In this document: piece by piece, positions 7,556 to 10,000 of the stretch
Layout: the number at the start of each line of letters is the position of its first letter
Position numbering within the stretch: position 1 is the first letter of the stretch
NCBI RefSeq assembly: GCF_042767895.1
Contig: NC_091582.1
Coordinates: 25,692,337 to 25,702,336 of the forward strand
Direction of reading: 5' to 3'
Source: Penaeus vannamei
Taxonomy: Eukaryota > Arthropoda > Malacostraca > Decapoda > Penaeidae
Length of the DNA stretch: 10,000 nt
Made by a program: the position numbers and the translations under genes
Notes under the pieces: model-generated
What the model was told of the DNA's origin: nothing
Databases searched by the model: none
Seen by the model: the letters and a program-made list of their open reading frames with translations, nothing else

Positions 7556-8000
7556 CGTGCAACACCATGCAACATCATTTGATATTGCGCAACGCTATAG
7601 ATTCATACAACATCCTACAACATCATACATCATCATACAACATCGTGCAACATCATACAACATGGTGCAACACCATGCATTATGCAACATCGTACATCGT
7701 GCAACACCATATATTATGCAACATCGTGCAGCACCATAAAACATCTTGAACATTTTACATCGTGAGACACCACCCATCATACAATATCGTTCAACACCGT
7801 ACAGCATTATACATCATGCAACACCATACAGACATCATGCACCATCATACTTCGTGCAACACTATGAAACATCACGCAACGTTATACATCGTGCAACACC
7901 ATACATTATACAATATCATACAACTTCATAGAATATCATGCAACACCATACAACATCGCACAACAAAATGCAACATCACGCAACACCACGCAACACCGCG
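7556..8000 (+). repeat. 10-bp minisatellite, consensus CAACAYCRTR
   Basis: About 44 units of 10 bp fill 445 bases. The last eight units (7921-8000) keep exact 10-bp register, for example CAACACCATA, CAACATCGCA, CAACATCACG, CAACACCACG and CAACACCGCG. Earlier parts carry a few small shifts. The His/Thr/Gln-rich plus frames and the Cys/Met/Tyr-rich minus frame arise because a 10-bp unit rotates through all three frames without meeting a stop. Confidence 0.93.
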
Positions 8001-8058
8001 CTCCCTGTCCGTCTCCCTCCCCTCGCCTCATCCCTCATCCCTCATCCCTCCCTCATAG

Positions 8059-8132
8059 CAACTTCGCCGAGAATTAGGACACGGAGGCTCTCCTAATGCT
8101 CCGTGTCCTAAATTTTTGCATGAGAGAAGTTG
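8059..8132. repeat. Inverted repeat / hairpin with 13-bp perfect stem
   Basis: TTAGGACACGGAG (8074-8086) pairs perfectly with CTCCGTGTCCTAA (8099-8111) around a 12-nt loop. Outside it, CAACTTC (8059-8065) pairs with GAAGTTG (8126-8132), with unpaired sides of 8 and 14 nt between the two stems. The loop holds TCCTAAT (8091-8097), which can compete for pairing with ATTAGGA (8073-8079), giving an alternative fold. It lies in unique DNA between two repeat arrays. It could be a remnant of a small inverted-repeat element, a structured transcript segment or a binding site; no target-site duplication is clear. Confidence 0.8.
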
Positions 8133-8198
8133 TTGTTCTGTGTTGTGGATTCGTCCCTTATCTCTGTTTTGACACTTAGGGCAAGATGTGCGGGTGTT

Positions 8199-8236
8199 AG
8201 AGGGAGGGAGAGAGAGAGAGGGGGGGGGGTGAGAGG

Positions 8237-8332
<96 letters not shown>

Positions 8333-8449
8333 AGGGAGAGAGGAGAGGGGGAGAGGGGGAGAGGAGAGGGAGAGGGAGAGGGAGAGAGGGAGAGAGGGGG
8401 AGGGGGAGAGGGAGAGGGAGAGGGAGAGGAGTGGGAGTGGGAGAGGAGG

Positions 8450-8543
<94 letters not shown>
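8199..8543 (+). repeat. (GA)n block with G-rich interior
   Basis: A near-pure purine block. Near-perfect (GA)n covers about 8239-8326 and about 8455-8543. Between them is GGGAGA/GGAGAG-type text. A G10 run sits at 8220-8229. The Arg/Glu and Ser/Leu frames on the two strands are repeat translations. Confidence 0.97.
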
Positions 8544-8545
<2 letters not shown>

Positions 8546-8583
8546 CTATCGCTTACAAATGTTAACGTTGAAAACACACACAC
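8544..8583. other. Unique hinge between GA and TC arrays, with short (AC)n
   Basis: About 40 bases of ordinary sequence (CCTATCGCTTACAAATGTTA and on) ending in a short (CA)n run that merges into the TC array. It would be the loop if the flanking (GA)n and (TC)n paired. Confidence 0.8.
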
Positions 8584-8742
<159 letters not shown>

Positions 8743-9060
8743 TAGAGAAAAACAAAAGAAGTATAAATATGAATAGGATAAAGAAGACAGAGAAGAAGAA
8801 ATGGGGTAAAGGGAAACATAGAAGAAAAAAGTAAACGAAAAAGCAGGGAAGAAATGATGATTAAGAACATCAGCAGAAAGAGCAATAACGATAACAGTAA
8901 AGATAATGATAATGATAGTAATAGTAATGGTAAAGATAATAACATAGTATCAAGAACAATATTGAGAATAATAATGATCATGGTAATATTAGTCTTAACC
9001 ATAATAATTGTACAAAAGAACATGCAACAAATTGCATATTATAAATCAGTCACTTTCAAG
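8743..9060. other. A/purine-rich DNA with a small GAT/AAT patch
   Basis: A-rich sequence without a gene. At 8880-8960 a short GATAAT/AGTAAT patch repeats the style of the 1098-2475 field. ATGCAA (9022-9027) and TTGCAT (9032-9037) form a small 6-bp inverted repeat with a 4-base spacer. Confidence 0.6.
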
Positions 9061-9560
9061 ACTTTCCCCAACCCTTCTTTCCCCCCGCTCCTTCGTCCCT
9101 CCTATCCCCCTATCCCACTCCTATTCAACCTCCTATCTCGCCTCCCTCCGCCCTTCAGCCCTCCTATCTAGCCTCCTGTCTTCCCTACCCCCCCCCCCCC
9201 ATTCCGCTCCTCCTATTCAACCTCCTATCCCCCCACTCCAGTCCTCCTGTTCACCCCCTCTCCCCTTGCCCTTTACCCCTCCTATCCAGCGTCCTACCCC
9301 CCACCCCCACCCCATTCCACCCCCTCCTATTCACTTGCCTCTCCCCTCTACATTCAGCTCTCCTCCCCCCCCACTCTCTATTCACCCACTCCCTCCCGCC
9401 CTTCAGCCCTCCTATCCAGCCTCATATCCCCCCTCCCTCCCACCCTTCAGCCCTCCTATCCCCCCTCCCACCCTTCACCCCTCCTATCCTAGCCTCCTAT
9501 GCCCCTCCCTCCCTCCCTCCCTTCAACCCTCCTATCCCCCAACTATCTCCCCCTCCCCCA
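9061..9560 (+). repeat. Degenerate C-rich array
   Basis: C/T-rich sequence with recurring CCCTCCTATCC, CAGCCCTCC and TTCACCCC words but irregular spacing. It reads as a decayed form of the 25-bp array that follows. A C13 run is at 9188-9200. The 308-codon Pro/Ser-rich plus frame beginning at 9008 is composed almost wholly of this repeat and is not called as a gene. Confidence 0.85.
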
Positions 9561-10000
9561 GCCCTCCTATTCACCCTCCTATCCCCCCAGCCCTCCCTAT
9601 TCACCCCCTCCCCCAGCCCTCCTATTCATCCCCTCCCCCAGCCCTCCTATTCACCCCCTCCCCCAGCCCTCCTATTCACCCCCTCCCCCAGCCCTCCTAT
9701 TCATCCCCTCCCCCAGCCCTCCTATTCACCCCCTCCCCAGCCCTCCTATTCACCCCCTCCCCCAGCCCTCCTATTCACCCCTCCCCCAGCCCTCCCTTTG
9801 TGTACTTCACCCCCTCCTTCCCAGCCCTCCTATTCACCCTCCTCCCCCAGCCTCCTATTCACCCCCTCACCCCAGCCCTCCTATTCACCCCCTCCCCCCA
9901 GCCCTCTATTCACCCCCTCCCCCAGCCCTCCTAATTCACCCCCTCCCCCAGCTCCACCTATTCACCCCCTCCTCCTCAGCCCCTCCTATTCACCCCCTCC
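9561..10000 (+). repeat. 25-bp C-rich minisatellite, runs off window
   Basis: Sixteen full units and one partial unit. The consensus is GCCCTCCTATTCA followed by CCCCCTCCCCCA. Unit lengths from 9561 are 29, 26, 25, 25, 25, 25, 24, 25, 24, 35, 26, 25, 26, 24, 26 and 28. The 35-bp unit carries an extra TTTGTGTAC-like insertion near 9797. A T variant (ATTCATCCCC) occurs in units 3 and 6 only. Each unit has C5-T-C5-AG-C3, so the minus strand carries a regularly repeated G-rich motif. Confidence 0.95.

Noticed and set aside
7221..7949. Plus-strand frames with His/Thr/Gln repeats
   Set aside because: Products of the 20-bp and 10-bp arrays; absence of stops follows from the unit sequence.
7556..8000. 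CRISPR-like array
   Set aside because: Units are 10 bp, directly abutting, with no unique spacers; this is eukaryotic minisatellite DNA.
9008..9934. 308-codon Pro/Ser-rich frame resembling an extensin- or mucin-like protein
   Set aside because: It is the translation of a C-rich 25-bp array; 25-bp units rotate through the frames, length changes are not multiples of three, and no signal peptide or non-repeat domain exists.

Overview
This is eukaryotic nuclear DNA from a repeat-rich genome. No complete protein-coding gene, rRNA, tRNA or recognisable transposon can be supported. By eye, roughly 60-65% of the window is simple or tandem repeat: (TC)n/(GA)n tracts, a 1.4-kb GAT/AAT/AAC trinucleotide field, long polypurine or polypyrimidine blocks, and three families of short-period tandem repeat with periods of 10, 20 and 25 bp. 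This density and mix fits an arthropod, and penaeid shrimp genomes are known for very heavy microsatellite content including AAT/GAT and GA/CT. That assignment is inference; no gene anchors it.

Layout: 1-235 polypyrimidine (TC)n; 236-529 plain AT-rich sequence; 530-835 polypurine; 836-1097 AT-rich; 1098-2475 GAT/AAT/AAC field; 2490-3660 unique DNA with a CpG-dense core (2835-3013), a TATA-like box, GC boxes, a near-consensus plus-strand splice donor (3066), a C5/C6 quadruplex motif (3321-3350) and a possible minus-strand exon (3446-3592); 3660-4490 AT-rich unique DNA with an A27 tract; 4540-5290 a second CpG-rich island holding the best gene-like signal in the window; 5382-5597 polypurine; about 5850-7435 a 20-bp tandem array with a higher-order unit of about 158-160 bp; 7556-8000 a 10-bp array; 8059-8132 an isolated inverted repeat; 8199-8742 a (GA)n block followed by a (TC)n block; 8743-9060 A-rich DNA; 9061-10000 a C-rich array that resolves into a 25-bp unit and runs off the end.

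The long open frames across the repeats (poly-Ile/Leu, poly-Asn/Asp, Arg-Glu, Ser-Leu, Pro-rich, His/Thr-rich) result from low-complexity DNA lacking stop codons and are not annotated as genes. The two unique islands (about 2500-3600 and 4500-5300) are the only places where a promoter or exon is plausible. At 5119-5142 an arthropod-type initiator lies 10 nt before an ATG in a near-perfect TISU context, followed by two possible splice donors. This may be the first exon of a gene that continues outside the window or across the repeats. The most distinctive structural finding is the layered 20-bp to ~160-bp satellite beside a 10-bp array.
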